A stretch of 64,000 nucleotides of DNA, taken from Yonghaparkia sp. Root332 (GTDB lineage Bacteria > Actinomycetota > Actinomycetes > Actinomycetales > Microbacteriaceae). The position numbers and the translations under genes were made by a program. The first letter of the stretch is position 1. Every line of letters begins with the position of its first letter. The stretch is from the NCBI RefSeq assembly GCF_001425665.1, contig NZ_LMCX01000001.1:989651-1053650 (forward strand), written 5' to 3'. Positions 50,522-60,349 of this stretch are shown here, in pieces. Below the pieces are notes generated by a model, which saw only the letters and a list, made by a program, of their open reading frames with translations, was not told the DNA's origin and did not search any database.

Positions 50522-51412
50522 ATGACTCCCGCACTCACGAAGGCCGTCATTCCCGCCGCCGGACTCGGAACGCGCTTCCTCCCGGCCACCAAAGCGATGC
50601 CCAAGGAGATGCTGCCCGTCGTCGACAAGCCCGCCATCCAGTACGTGGTGGAGGAGGCGGTGGGCGCAGGCCTGCACGACGTGCTCATGATCACGGGGCG
50701 CAACAAGGCCGCGCTCGAGAACCACTTCGACCGCATGTACGAGCTCGAGTCCACGCTCGAGGCGAAGGGCGACCACGAGAAGCTCGAGAAGGTCGAGTAC
50801 TCCACCGACCTCGCTGACGTCCACTACGTCCGTCAGGGCGACCCGCTCGGCCTCGGCCACGCCGTCCTCCGCTCGAGGATGCACGTCGGTCACGAGCCGT
50901 TCGCCGTCCTGCTCGGCGACGACATCATCGACCCGCGCGACCCGCTGCTCTCGCGCATGACCGAGGTGCACGAGCGTCGCGATGCGACCGTCGTCGCCCT
51001 GCTCGAGGTGCCCGCCTCGCAGACGCACATGTACGGCATCGCGACGGTCGAGAAGACCGAGGACGACGACGTCGTCCGCATCACCGGCCTCGTCGAGAAG
51101 CCCCCGCAGGGCGAGGCGCCTTCGAACTACGCCATCATCGGTCGGTACGTGCTCAAGCCCGAGATCTTCGATGTCCTCGAGCACACGGCGCCGGGCAAGG
51201 GCGGCGAGATCCAGCTGACGGATGCGCTGCTCGAGCTCGCCAACGACGAGAGCTCCGGCGGCGTCTACGGCGTCGTGTTCCGCGGGCGCCGCTACGACAC
51301 GGGCGATCGCCTCGACTACATCAAGGCGATCGTGCAGCTCGCCGTCGAGCGCGACGACCTCGGCCCCGACCTGCGCCCCTGGCTGCGCGACTTCGCCGCG
51401 AACCTCGACTGA
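50522..51412 (+). CDS. galU: UTP-glucose-1-phosphate uridylyltransferase
   Basis: A 296-residue nucleotidyltransferase making UDP-glucose from UTP and glucose-1-phosphate. The N-terminal GLGTRFLPATKAMPKEMLP is diagnostic, with QGDPLGLGHAV, LLGDDII and the sugar-binding VEKPPQGEAPSNYAI. UDP-glucose feeds cell-envelope polysaccharide and glycolipid synthesis. Followed after 6 bases by an acetyltransferase. Confidence 0.95.
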   Translation: MTPALTKAVIPAAGLGTRFLPATKAMPKEMLPVVDKPAIQYVVEEAVGAGLHDVLMITGRNKAALENHFDRMYELESTLEAKGDHEKLEKVEYSTDLADVHYVRQGDPLGLGHAVLRSRMHVGHEPFAVLLGDDIIDPRDPLLSRMTEVHERRDATVVALLEVPASQTHMYGIATVEKTEDDDVVRITGLVEKPPQGEAPSNYAIIGRYVLKPEIFDVLEHTAPGKGGEIQLTDALLELANDESSGGVYGVVFRGRRYDTGDRLDYIKAIVQLAVERDDLGPDLRPWLRDFAANLD

Positions 51413-51418
51413 CCGGCA

Positions 51419-52072
51419 GTGGCGACGAGCATCCCGACCCTGCGCGACGGGGCGACCACCCTGCGGCCCATCCGCGTGCGCGACGCGAGGGCCCTCGAGC
51501 GCGAGCTGCTCGTGAACCGCGCCTGGCTGCGCCCGTGGGAGGCGACGAGCCCCGTGGCCCCCGTCTCGTGGGACACGCGCGGGAGCATCCGCGGGCTGCT
51601 CGCCGCAGCGCGCACCGGGTCGGGACTGCCGTTCGTGATCGAGAGCGAGGGCGAGTTCGCCGGCCAGCTCAACGTCTCGGGCATGACCTACGGCTCGCTC
51701 GCCTCGGCGACCATCGGCTACTGGGTCGGCGAGCGCTTCGCCGGGCGCGGGCTCACCCCGACCGCCGTCGCGCTCGCCACCGATCACGTGTTCTTCACCC
51801 TCGGTCTGCACCGCATGGAGATCTGCATCCGCCCCGAGAACGGCCCGAGCCTGCGCGTGGTCGAGAAGCTCGGCTTCCGCTACGAGGGGCTGCGACGCCG
51901 CTACATCCACATCAACGGCGACTGGCGCGACCACTTCTGCTTCGCCCTCACCGTCGAGGAGGTGCCGCAGGGCGTGCTGCAGCGCTGGCGGGCCGGACGC
52001 GCCCCCGCGACGGCCGCGAGCATCCCCGAGGTCGACCTCATCGCGGCGCGCCGCGGGATCGCCCTGCCGTAG
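51419..52072 (+). CDS. RimJ/RimL-like N-acetyltransferase
   Basis: A 217-residue GNAT protein: TTLRPIRVRDARALERELL, GYWVGERFAGRGLTPTAVAL as the acetyl-CoA site, RPENGPSLRVVEKLGFRYEG, and the C-terminal WRDHFCFALTVEE typical of RimJ. GTG start, in a galU-rimJ-sepX cluster as in many actinobacteria. Confidence 0.9.
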   Translation: MATSIPTLRDGATTLRPIRVRDARALERELLVNRAWLRPWEATSPVAPVSWDTRGSIRGLLAAARTGSGLPFVIESEGEFAGQLNVSGMTYGSLASATIGYWVGERFAGRGLTPTAVALATDHVFFTLGLHRMEICIRPENGPSLRVVEKLGFRYEGLRRRYIHINGDWRDHFCFALTVEEVPQGVLQRWRAGRAPATAASIPEVDLIAARRGIALP

Positions 52073-52099
52073 CGTCCGCTCGGGCATACCGTTGCCGCC

Positions 52100-53107
52100 A
52101 TGGAGTTCACAGGCGGTGGAACAGCGATCCTCATCGCTCTCGCCGCAGGGCTCTGGCTCGTCTACCTCGTGCCGATGTGGCGCCGCCGCACCGAGTACCT
52201 GTCGACCGAGCGGAACGCTCTGCGGCTGCAGCAGACGCTGCGCATCATGGCGCAGACGGCCGAGCTCCCCGAGGCGGTGCGCGCCGAGATGACGGCGCGC
52301 GAAGTCGCCAACCAGGAGCGCACCCTCGCCGCCCGTCAGCGGGAGGAGCAGGCCATCGCCCGCGCTCGTGAGGCCGCCGCGCAGCGCGCCGTCCGCGAGC
52401 GTCTGCAGCAGACCGCCCCCGGTCTCGCCGCCGAGGTCGACGCCGCCCAGCGCGGCCAGGCGCGCGTTCGCCGCTCGCGCGCGGCCACCTCCCTGCTCAC
52501 GCTCCTCGCCCTCGTCGGCGTCGTCGTCTCCGCCGTCGCCGGCGCCTGGGCGTGGACGGCTCTCGCCTCCTTCATCGTCGTGAGCGGCGTCACCCTGCTG
52601 GTCGGGCTCGCGCGTGCGAGCCGTCGCCGCTCGACCGGCGCCGTCGTCCCCCGCCGCGCGCAGCGCTTCGTCGACTTCGCCGCCGACGCCGACCGCGGGT
52701 CCCGCGCCGCCGAGCCGCGCGACTGGACGCCGGTGCCCCTGCCGAAGCCGCGCTACCTCGCCGTGCCGAGCGCGAGCTCCGGCCGGCCGGGCCTCGGCGC
52801 GATCGACCACGCCGCCGTGCTGGCCGCCGCCGCGGCCGAGGCCGAGCGGGCGCAGCGGGCCGCGACGGCGCCGAGCGCGCCCGCGGTCGCGAGCGCCGCA
52901 TCCGCCGCCCCCACGCCGGCCGACTCGGCCGCGGCCGAGACCGCCCCTGTTCCTGCCGCTCCGGTCGCCGTCCCCGCTGCTGACGCGACCGGGGGCAGCT
53001 CCTCCGAACCGGTCAGCCGGTTCGCCCGGATGGGCCTGCTCGAGGGGCTGCCGACCGCGGCGCCCGACCTCGACGAGGTGCTCGAGCGCCGTCGCGCCGC
53101 CGGCTGA
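52100..53107 (+). CDS. sepX: SepX/GlpR-like divisome membrane protein
   Basis: A 335-residue protein. The N-terminal membrane helix is followed by YLVPMWRRRTEYLSTERN, the hallmark of actinobacterial SepX/GlpR. Then come a long charged coiled coil (about 45-130), two more membrane helices (about 135-180), and an Ala/Pro-rich cytoplasmic tail ending in a short conserved RFARMGLLEGLP. SepX supports septation in Streptomyces. Position after galU and rimJ supports the call. Confidence 0.85.
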   Translation: MEFTGGGTAILIALAAGLWLVYLVPMWRRRTEYLSTERNALRLQQTLRIMAQTAELPEAVRAEMTAREVANQERTLAARQREEQAIARAREAAAQRAVRERLQQTAPGLAAEVDAAQRGQARVRRSRAATSLLTLLALVGVVVSAVAGAWAWTALASFIVVSGVTLLVGLARASRRRSTGAVVPRRAQRFVDFAADADRGSRAAEPRDWTPVPLPKPRYLAVPSASSGRPGLGAIDHAAVLAAAAAEAERAQRAATAPSAPAVASAASAAPTPADSAAAETAPVPAAPVAVPAADATGGSSSEPVSRFARMGLLEGLPTAAPDLDEVLERRRAAG

Positions 53108-53156
53108 GCGGGGTGCGATCGGCCTCGTCGGCAGTGATAGTGTTGTCGTCGTTCAC

Positions 53157-53229
53157 GGGCCTGTGGCGCAGTTGGTAGCGCGCTTCGTTCGCAATGAAGA
53201 GGTCAGGGGTTCGAATCCCCTCAGGTCCA
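53157..53229 (+). tRNA. tRNA-Ala (anticodon CGC)
   Basis: A 73-nt cloverleaf: acceptor GGGCCTG / CAGGTCC (one G-U), D arm GCGC / GCGC, anticodon loop TTCGCAA giving CGC (decodes GCG), T arm AGGGG-TTCGAAT-CCCCT. CCA not encoded. A hairpin terminator follows 36 bp later. Confidence 0.93.
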
Positions 53230-53264
53230 CCGAGCAGCATCAGCGTCATCGCTGAGCACGAGAG

Positions 53265-53288
53265 AACCCCGGCCCCGCGGCCGGGGTT
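53265..53288 (+). terminator. Terminator of tRNA-Ala
   Basis: A perfect 10-bp stem AACCCCGGCC / GGCCGGGGTT with a CCGC loop. Confidence 0.75.
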
Positions 53289-53359
53289 CACTCGTTTGCG
53301 CCCGCCGAGGGCGTCGAGACCGCGAGGATATGTCCGCGGTGCGAGGGAATGAGAACTTC

Positions 53360-53383
53360 TTTCTGTCGGAATACTGACGGAAA
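53360..53383. promoter_or_regulatory. Candidate ROK operator
   Basis: TTTCTGTC-GGAATACT-GACGGAAA is a near-perfect inverted repeat (7 of 8) in an A/T-rich patch that is rare in this window, 26 bp before the ROK gene. The ROK protein probably binds it to control the operon downstream. Confidence 0.55.
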
Positions 53384-53409
53384 AAAATCGCCTCCGTAGC
53401 GTCGCTCTC

Positions 53410-54639
53410 GTGTTCGAGCCCATCGGAGTGCACGCCCTCGTCCGGCGATCCCACGTCGACCGCGTCATGCGGGCGCTCCAGCGCGACGGCGCCCTCAGTC
53501 GCGGCGAGATCGCGGCTCGCACGGGCATCTCACGGACGACCGTCTCCGATATCGTGGGCGGCCTCCTCGCGAGCCGTTCGATCGTGGTCGTCGCGACCGA
53601 CGCGAGCGGGCGCACGGGAAGCGGTCGTCCCGCGGAGCTTCTCGCCCTCGACCCAGCGGCTGGGCAGTTCCTCGGCATCGACTTCGGGCACCGCCGCGTG
53701 CACGTGTCGATCGCCGACGCCTCGCACGACGTCATCGCCTCCGGCTCCGTCGCCTACGCGGAGGATGCGCGCTGGCCCGAGCGCCTGGCCGCCCTCTACG
53801 CGCTCGTCGAGGACCTGCAGACCTCGACTGGCATCCACCTCGAGTCCCTCCAGGGCATCGGCGTCGGCGTTCCCGGCCCATTCGTGACTGCCGAGTGGGC
53901 GCCCGGCGAGGGCTGGGGACGACTCTCGGAGAGCCGGTCGATCGAGGCGGAGCTGAGCGAGCGATTCGGCGCACGGGTGCTGCTGGACAACAACACCCAG
54001 TTCGCCGCGCTCACCGAGGCGCAGCACGCCACGGGCGACGAGCCGGGCGACGTCGTCTACATCCGGCTCGGCGACGGCGTCGGCGGCGGACTCGTCGTCG
54101 GTGGCCGACTCGTGTCCGGCTCGATCGGTCTGGCCGCCGAGTTCGGGCACATCCGCGCCACCGAGGGCGGGCGGCTGTGCCGATGCGGGAAGACCGGGTG
54201 CCTCGAGACGATCGCGTCCATGCCCGCCGTGCTCGCGGGTTGCGCGGCGCGCGGGCTGGAGCTCGGTTCGATCGAGGAATTCCGTGCCGCGGTCGCGGTC
54301 GCGCACCCCATCGTCGACGAGGTCGTGCGCGAAGCGGGCGTCGCGGTCGGCCGCGTGCTCGCCGCGGCCACGCTCATGCTCAACCCCGCGATCGTCGTGG
54401 TCGGTGGAGACGTGCCGCACCACGCGCCCGCGATCATGCGGGCGATCGGCGACACGATGACGTACGAGCTGTCGTCCACCGCCCCCGCTGCTCCGCAACT
54501 GCGCCAGGCGGCCTACTCGGGCGACGAGGGATCTCGCGGTGCGATCGCCGCGCTCTTCCACGCCTCGCCGCTTCTCATCGACTACCCCGAGCGGGAGACC
54601 GCCCCGCGCGCCGCGGACAGCAGAAGGAGCTTCGCATGA
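53410..54639 (+). CDS. ROK-family transcriptional regulator
   Basis: A 409-residue repressor: winged HTH at about 15-65 ([20 protein letters not shown]), then the ROK sugar-kinase-like fold with [24 protein letters not shown], the [13 protein letters not shown] loop, and the zinc motif [14 protein letters not shown] start with the candidate operator upstream. It heads the transporter/sulfatase operon, so its ligand is probably the imported sulfated sugar or a product. Confidence 0.9.
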   Translation: MFEPIGVHALVRRSHVDRVMRALQRDGALSRGEIAARTGISRTTVSDIVGGLLASRSIVVVATDASGRTGSGRPAELLALDPAAGQFLGIDFGHRRVHVSIADASHDVIASGSVAYAEDARWPERLAALYALVEDLQTSTGIHLESLQGIGVGVPGPFVTAEWAPGEGWGRLSESRSIEAELSERFGARVLLDNNTQFAALTEAQHATGDEPGDVVYIRLGDGVGGGLVVGGRLVSGSIGLAAEFGHIRATEGGRLCRCGKTGCLETIASMPAVLAGCAARGLELGSIEEFRAAVAVAHPIVDEVVREAGVAVGRVLAAATLMLNPAIVVVGGDVPHHAPAIMRAIGDTMTYELSSTAPAAPQLRQAAYSGDEGSRGAIAALFHASPLLIDYPERETAPRAADSRRSFA

Positions 54640-54673
54640 TCCCCGCGACCACCCCCGACCGAGGAGGAACGAT

Positions 54674-55480
54674 ATGGCCGTCCTGACCGCTCCTGCCGCG
54701 ACGCTCACGGCACCGCCGCGCCCCCGCCGGAGATCCACGCGCAGGTTCCTGCTGGTGCTCAACGCGATATCGGTCGCCGCGGGCATCGCCATTTGGTGGG
54801 TGCTCGCCCTCAACGGCTTCCAGTTCCCGACGCCGGACGAGGTCGTCATGAAGGCGATGGCGCTGTGGAACGCGGGGATCCTCCAGGAGGACATCCTCGC
54901 AAGCCTCGGCCGCGTCCTCAGCGGGTTCCTCCTCGGCTCCGCGCTCGCGATCCCGGTCGGCTTCCTCATGGGCTGGTACACGGTCGCGCGCGGGCTTTTC
55001 GAGCCGTGGATCCAGTTCTTCCGCACCATCCCGCCGCTCGCTCTGCTGCCGCTCGTGCTCGTCCTGCTCGGCATCGGAGAGGTCCCGAAGGTGTTCGTGA
55101 TCTTCCTCGCGGCGTTCCTCGCGTGCGTCATCTCGACCTATCAGGGCGTGGTCACGGTCGACAAGACGCTCATCAACGCGGCCCGCGTCCTCGGCGCGAA
55201 GGACGGCACGATCTTCGTCCGCGTCGTGGTCCCCGCCTCGACCCCGTTCATCCTCGTCGGCATGCGGGTGGGGCTCGGATCCTCCTGGGCGACCCTCGTG
55301 GCCGCCGAGCTTCTCGCAGCTCAGGCGGGCCTGGGCTATCGGATGCAGAACGCGCAGCTCTACTACGACCTCGCGACAATCTTCGTCGGCATCGTCCTCA
55401 TCGGGATCCTCGGCCTCGTGATGGACCGCCTCCTCCTGCTCGCCGAGACCAAGCTCACCGGATGGCAGGAGCGTCGATGA
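54674..55480 (+). CDS. ABC transporter permease, TauT/SsuC family
   Basis: A 268-residue permease with six membrane helices of the nitrate/sulfonate/taurine group: [27 protein letters not shown], the EAA-like loop [20 protein letters not shown], and [21 protein letters not shown] precedes the ATG. Stop overlaps the ATPase start (ATGA). Imports an organosulfur or related anion. Confidence 0.88.
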   Translation: MAVLTAPAATLTAPPRPRRRSTRRFLLVLNAISVAAGIAIWWVLALNGFQFPTPDEVVMKAMALWNAGILQEDILASLGRVLSGFLLGSALAIPVGFLMGWYTVARGLFEPWIQFFRTIPPLALLPLVLVLLGIGEVPKVFVIFLAAFLACVISTYQGVVTVDKTLINAARVLGAKDGTIFVRVVVPASTPFILVGMRVGLGSSWATLVAAELLAAQAGLGYRMQNAQLYYDLATIFVGIVLIGILGLVMDRLLLLAETKLTGWQERR

Positions 55481-56334
55481 CCGCCACGATCCCCACCCCC
55501 GCGCCGCGCGTCGACGGCAGCGCCGCGAAGATCTCCGTCCGCGAGGTCTCCAAGGTGTTCCCCCTCAAGGACGAGCAGTTCGTCGCCCTCGATCGCGTCT
55601 CGCTCGAGATCGAGGACAACGAGTTCGTCACCGTCGTCGGCCCGTCGGGCTGCGGCAAAAGCACGCTCATGAACATCCTCGCGGGCCTCGAGACCCCTTC
55701 GGGCGGCTCCGCGCTGGTCGACGGCGCCGAGGTCCAGGGTCCCGGCCCCGAGCGCGGCGTGATCTTCCAGCAGTACGCGCTCTTCCCCTGGCTGACCGTC
55801 CGTCAGAACGTCGAGTTCGGTCTCTCGGTCGGCAAGGTGGCCGCCCGCGAGCGCCGCGAGCGCGCCGACCACTTCATCCGCATGGTCGGTCTCGAGCAGT
55901 TCGCGGATGCGCTGCCGAAGATGCTCTCCGGCGGCATGAAGCAGCGCTGCGCCATTGCCCGCGCCTACGCCGTGAATCCGTCGATCCTTCTCATGGACGA
56001 GCCGTTCGGGGCGCTGGATGCTCTCACGCGCGTCACTCTCCAGGAGCAGCTGCTCGACACCTGGAGCAAGGAGAAGCGCACCGTCATGTTCATCACGCAC
56101 GACGTCGACGAGGCCGTCTTCCTCGCCAACCGCGTCGTCGTCATGGCAGCCGGGCCCGGTCGGATCTACGACATCGTCGAGGTCGACCTGCCCTACCCCC
56201 GAACCGAGGACGTGCGTCTGAGCCCCGAGTTCGCGCAGCTGCGAAATCGGGTCTGGACCTCCGTCTATCACCAGACCGCCGGCACCCACGCCGCGACCGC
56301 GTCGTCGTCGACGACCACCCCCACCGAGAAATGA
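55477..56334 (+). CDS. ABC transporter ATP-binding protein, TauB/SsuB type
   Basis: A 285-residue ATPase: Walker [10 protein letters not shown] (55-63), Q-loop [12 protein letters not shown], signature LSGGM (150-154), Walker B LLMDEP (171-176), and the [14 protein letters not shown] motif of the nitrate/sulfonate group. Overlaps the permease gene by 4 bases. Confidence 0.9.
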   Translation: MTATIPTPAPRVDGSAAKISVREVSKVFPLKDEQFVALDRVSLEIEDNEFVTVVGPSGCGKSTLMNILAGLETPSGGSALVDGAEVQGPGPERGVIFQQYALFPWLTVRQNVEFGLSVGKVAARERRERADHFIRMVGLEQFADALPKMLSGGMKQRCAIARAYAVNPSILLMDEPFGALDALTRVTLQEQLLDTWSKEKRTVMFITHDVDEAVFLANRVVVMAAGPGRIYDIVEVDLPYPRTEDVRLSPEFAQLRNRVWTSVYHQTAGTHAATASSSTTTPTEK

Positions 56335-56342
56335 GGATCACA

Positions 56343-57374
56343 ATGGTGTTGTCATCACGGATCTGGAGCGCTGCGGCCCTCGGGCTCGCCACCGCTCTCG
56401 TCGCTACGGGCTGCGCGAGCAGCCCGGCCGCCGAGCCCGCCGCTCCCCAGGCGGGAGAGAGCGCAGAGGCGCTCGAGCCCATCGACGTCAACTTCGGCTA
56501 CATCCCCGACTTCAACGGCACGAGCCTGCTGGCGATCGCCGAGGACCAGGGCATCTGGGAGAAGTACGCGCTCAACGTCGAGACGCTCAGCTTCACGAAC
56601 GGCCCCCTCCAGATCCAGGCGCTCGGCACGGGCGACCTCGACTTCGGCTACATCGGCCCCGGCGCCATGTGGCTCCCCGCCTCGGGGCAGGCCAAGGTGG
56701 TCGCGATCAACACTCTCGGCAAGGCCGATCGCGTCGTGGCCCAGCCCGGCATCGACTCCATCGAGGACCTCCGCGGACAGACGGTCGCGGTTCCCGAGGG
56801 CACCTCGGGAGACATGATCCTCACCCTCGCGCTCGCCGAGGCGGGCATGACGAAGGACGACATCGAGCTCGTTCCGATGGAGCCGTCGGCGATCGTCGCC
56901 GCGCTGTCATCGGGGCAGGTGCAGGGCGCCGGCTTCTGGTACCCCGGCCTCGCCACCGTCAAGGAGAACGTGCCCGACCTCGTCGAGCTCGCCCAGAACA
57001 CCGACTTCGTCGACCAGATCGCCTTCCCGACCGCCTTCGTCGCCGGCAACGACGTCGTGGCGAACGAGGGCGAGAAGGTGCAGCGCGTGCTCGCCGCGCT
57101 GCGGGAGGCGATCGACTACCGCGCCTCGAACCCGGAGGATGCGATCGCGCTGACTGCCGCCTTCCTGGCCATCAGCGAGGAGCAGGTTGCGGCAGACGCG
57201 GGCAACGTGCAGATCATGTCGCTCGCCGAGCTCGACGAGCTGACCGAGGACGGCACCGTCAACACGTGGCTGTCGGGAATGGTCGACTACTTCGTCGGAG
57301 CCGGCAAGCTCACCGAGCCCGCCGACCCGGCCGATTTCTACACCGGCGACCTCTTCCTGGGAGCGGGCGAGTAG
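56343..57374 (+). CDS. ABC transporter substrate-binding lipoprotein, SsuA/TauA-like
   Basis: A 343-residue lipoprotein (lipobox VATGC, lipidated C24) of the NMT1/SsuA fold: VNFGYIPDFNGTSLLAIAED, LDFGYIGPGAMWLPA, DLRGQTVAVPEGTSGD, and ALSSGQVQGAGFWYP. I chose ATG at 56343 (TGAGG 7 bases upstream); an ATG at 56331 overlapping the ATPase stop would add four residues. It delivers ligand to the permease; the linked sulfatases suggest a sulfated compound. Confidence 0.88.
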   Translation: MVLSSRIWSAAALGLATALVATGCASSPAAEPAAPQAGESAEALEPIDVNFGYIPDFNGTSLLAIAEDQGIWEKYALNVETLSFTNGPLQIQALGTGDLDFGYIGPGAMWLPASGQAKVVAINTLGKADRVVAQPGIDSIEDLRGQTVAVPEGTSGDMILTLALAEAGMTKDDIELVPMEPSAIVAALSSGQVQGAGFWYPGLATVKENVPDLVELAQNTDFVDQIAFPTAFVAGNDVVANEGEKVQRVLAALREAIDYRASNPEDAIALTAAFLAISEEQVAADAGNVQIMSLAELDELTEDGTVNTWLSGMVDYFVGAGKLTEPADPADFYTGDLFLGAGE

Positions 57375-57377
57375 ACG

Positions 57378-58883
57378 ATGGCGGGGAACATCCTCTTCCT
57401 GATGACCGATCAGCACCGGGTCGACACTCTCGGCGCATACGGGGCGACGGCAGGGCGCACGCCCGCGCTCGACGCTCTCGCGGCCGGGGGAACCCGGTTC
57501 GATCGGTGGTACACGCCGACCGCGATCTGCACGCCCGCGAGGGTGAGTCTGCTCACCGGTCAGGCGCCGTTCCGCCACCGGGTGCTCGCCAATCACGAGC
57601 GCAACGTCGGCTATCTGGAGGATGTTCCCCGCTCCGCCTTCACCTTCTCGCAGGCGCTGACCGAGGCCGGCTACAACTGCGGCCTCATCGGCAAGTGGCA
57701 CGCGGGGCATCTGCGCCCCGCCGCCGATTTCGGGTTCGACGGGCCCGACCTGCCGGGCTGGCACAACCCGATCGACCACGAGGAGTACGTGGCGCACCTC
57801 GCCGCGAACGACCTCCCGCCGTACGCCATCAGCGATCGCATCCGGGGCGTCCTGCCCAACGGAGGGCCGGGCAATCTTCTCGCCGCTCGCCTTCATCAGC
57901 CGGTCGAGGCCACGTTCGAGTACTTCCTGGCCGAGCGCACCATCGGACTGCTCGAGCAGTACGCCGACGAGTACCGCAGCGGTGCGCGCCCGTTCTTCCT
58001 GGCACTGAACTTCTACGGTCCGCACCTGCCCTACATCCTGCCGAACGAGTACTTCGACCTGGTGGACCCGTCCGAGGTGGAGCTGCCGGCCTCGATCGCC
58101 GAGACCTTCGAAGGCAAGCCTCCGGTGCAGGCCAACTACAGCGCCCACTGGACCTTCGATACGATGCCGCTCGAGATCTCGCGCAAGCTCATCGCGATCT
58201 ACCACGGCTATGTCGCGCTCATCGACGACCAGATCGCCCGGGTCATGACCGCGCTCGATCGTCTCGGTCTGACCGACTCGACCACCGTTTTCTTCACCAG
58301 CGACCACGGCGAGTTCACGGGGTCGCATCGTCTGCACGACAAGGGTCCGGCGATGTACGAGGACATCTACCGCACCGCCGGCATCATCAGGATGCCCGGG
58401 GGCGCGCCCGGGCAGGTGCGGGATGAATTCGTCAGCCTCGTCGACTGCACGGCCACGATCCTGGAGATCGCCGGGCTCGACGCGGGGTTCGCCACCGATT
58501 CGCGCAGCCTCGTGCCTCTCGTCGCGGGCGAGGAGGTCGAGTGGGACGAGGACATCGTGTGCGAGTTCCACGGCCACCACTTCCCCTACCCGCAGCGGAT
58601 GCTGCGCACCGACCGCTACAAGCTCGTGGTCAACCCCGACTCGGTCAACGAGCTCTACGACCTCGAGGCCGACCCCGATGAGATGACCAACCGATACCTC
58701 GACCCCGCCCTCGTCGAGGTGCGCGCCCGGCTGATGCGGCGGCTGTACCGCTGCCTCGTCGAGCGCGGCGACAACTTCTTCCACTGGATGACCTCGATGT
58801 ACGAGGTCGGCGAGGTCGACCACGACCCGACCATGAGCGGGCTCGACGAGTCCACTTACGCCCCGGCGGCGCCGGCATCGTGA
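57378..58883 (+). CDS. Sulfatase 1 (cytoplasmic)
   Basis: A 501-residue alkaline-phosphatase-superfamily sulfatase. The formylglycine site is C51 in CTPARVSLLTGQ (C-x-P-x-R), the metal site starts LFLMTDQHRVD, and FTSDHGEFTGSH and CEFHGHHFPYPQRMLRTDRY complete the active site. No signal peptide, so it acts in the cytoplasm. Starts 3 bases after the binding protein stop. The fourth motif residue is Ala and not Ser, as in some sulfatases. Confidence 0.92.
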   Translation: MAGNILFLMTDQHRVDTLGAYGATAGRTPALDALAAGGTRFDRWYTPTAICTPARVSLLTGQAPFRHRVLANHERNVGYLEDVPRSAFTFSQALTEAGYNCGLIGKWHAGHLRPAADFGFDGPDLPGWHNPIDHEEYVAHLAANDLPPYAISDRIRGVLPNGGPGNLLAARLHQPVEATFEYFLAERTIGLLEQYADEYRSGARPFFLALNFYGPHLPYILPNEYFDLVDPSEVELPASIAETFEGKPPVQANYSAHWTFDTMPLEISRKLIAIYHGYVALIDDQIARVMTALDRLGLTDSTTVFFTSDHGEFTGSHRLHDKGPAMYEDIYRTAGIIRMPGGAPGQVRDEFVSLVDCTATILEIAGLDAGFATDSRSLVPLVAGEEVEWDEDIVCEFHGHHFPYPQRMLRTDRYKLVVNPDSVNELYDLEADPDEMTNRYLDPALVEVRARLMRRLYRCLVERGDNFFHWMTSMYEVGEVDHDPTMSGLDESTYAPAAPAS

Positions 58884-60319
58884 GCACCCGCCCCAACATG
58901 GTGCTGGTCATGTCGGACGACCATGCCGCCCACGCGATCGGCGCCTACGGCTCGGTCGTGAACACCACCCCGCGCATCGACGAGATCGCCGAGCTCGGGT
59001 GGCGGTTCGAGAACTGCTTCGCCGCGAACGCGCTGTGCTCGCCCAGCCGGGCGAGCATCCTCACCGGCACCCACAGCCACGTGAACGGCGTGACGACGCT
59101 CGCGACCCCGATCGACTCCGGTCAGCCGACTTTCATCACGCAGCTGCGCGAAGCCGGCTACCGCACGGCGATCATCGGCAAGTGGCACATGGGCGACGGG
59201 GAGGGCCACGATCCGCAGGGGTTCGACCACTGGGAGGTGCTCATCGATCAGGGCGAGTACCACGACCCGCGCCTGCTGTCGCCGAGCGGCCTGCGCACGG
59301 TACCCGGGTACGCGACCGACATCATCACGGAGCTCGCGATCGACTGGGTCGAGTCGCTCGAGGGAGATGCGCCGTGGTGCGTGCTGGTCTATCACAAGGC
59401 TCCGCACCGACCGTGGGAGCCCGACGAAAAGCACCGCGGCCGCTTCACCGATCTGCCGGTGCCCGCCACGTTCGACGACGACTACCGCTCCCGATCGGCG
59501 AGCGTCCGTCGGGCGGCGATGCGCATCGCCGAGCAGCTGACGATCGAGGACGTCAAGCGGACCCCGCCGGAGGGCCTCGACTACGAGGAGCGCGCGATCT
59601 GGCTGTACCAGCGGTACATGGAGGACTACCTCGCGTGCGTCGCCTCCGTCGACGACAGCGTCGGTCGGCTGATCGACTGGCTGCGCGGGCGCGGCGAGTT
59701 CGACGACACTCTCCTGATGTACACGAGCGACCAGGGCTTCTTCCTCGGCGAGCACGGCTGGTTCGACAAGCGCCTGATGTTCGAGGAGTCGCTGCGGATG
59801 CCTCTCGTGCTCAGCTGGCCCGCGGCCATCCCGGCGGGTCGCGTGCACGACGGCATCGTCACGAACGTCGACTTCGCCCAGACCCTCCTCGACGCGGCCC
59901 GCGTGGCCCACCACCCGCGCATGCAGGGCCGCAGCTTCTGGGGCGACCTCACCGGCGTCGACCCCGAACCACCGGCCGAGGGCATGTACTACCGCTACTG
60001 GGAGCACGACGACCCGCACCATCGAGCGCCCGCCCACTACGGCTATCGCACTGACCGCTACAAGCTCATCTACTACTACAACGACGGTCTCGGGCTGCCA
60101 GGCGCAGGCCCCCGCGTCTACGACCCCGAATGGGAGCTCTACGACCTCGAACGCGACCCGGACGAGCTGCGGAACGTCGCCCACGAGCCCGAGTACGCAG
60201 ACGTGCGCGACGAGCTCGACGCGGCGATGTGGCGGCTTCAGGCCTCGCTCGGCGACGTGCCGCACTCGTCGCAGCCGATGCCCCGGCTGATCGCCGAGCA
60301 TCCCGCCGCCTCCCTGTAG
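58880..60319 (+). CDS. Sulfatase 2 (cytoplasmic)
   Basis: A 479-residue sulfatase with the canonical site C53 in CSPSRASILTG, metal-binding NMVLVMSDDH, GKWHMGDGEGHDPQGFDHW, and YTSDQGFFLGEHGWFDKRLM. This resembles the iduronate- or glucosamine-sulfatase branch. No signal peptide. GTG start overlapping sulfatase 1 by 4 bases. It differs clearly from sulfatase 1, so the two may remove different sulfate groups. Confidence 0.92.
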   Translation: MSTRPNMVLVMSDDHAAHAIGAYGSVVNTTPRIDEIAELGWRFENCFAANALCSPSRASILTGTHSHVNGVTTLATPIDSGQPTFITQLREAGYRTAIIGKWHMGDGEGHDPQGFDHWEVLIDQGEYHDPRLLSPSGLRTVPGYATDIITELAIDWVESLEGDAPWCVLVYHKAPHRPWEPDEKHRGRFTDLPVPATFDDDYRSRSASVRRAAMRIAEQLTIEDVKRTPPEGLDYEERAIWLYQRYMEDYLACVASVDDSVGRLIDWLRGRGEFDDTLLMYTSDQGFFLGEHGWFDKRLMFEESLRMPLVLSWPAAIPAGRVHDGIVTNVDFAQTLLDAARVAHHPRMQGRSFWGDLTGVDPEPPAEGMYYRYWEHDDPHHRAPAHYGYRTDRYKLIYYYNDGLGLPGAGPRVYDPEWELYDLERDPDELRNVAHEPEYADVRDELDAAMWRLQASLGDVPHSSQPMPRLIAEHPAASL

Positions 60320-60349
60320 TTTCGGAGAGCATCGAAAGGAGACGCGGCC

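Noticed and set aside
54636-54673. Short ATG frame between the ROK and permease genes
   Set aside because: It overlaps the ribosome-binding site of the permease and has no independent ribosome site or stop that would suggest a real peptide.
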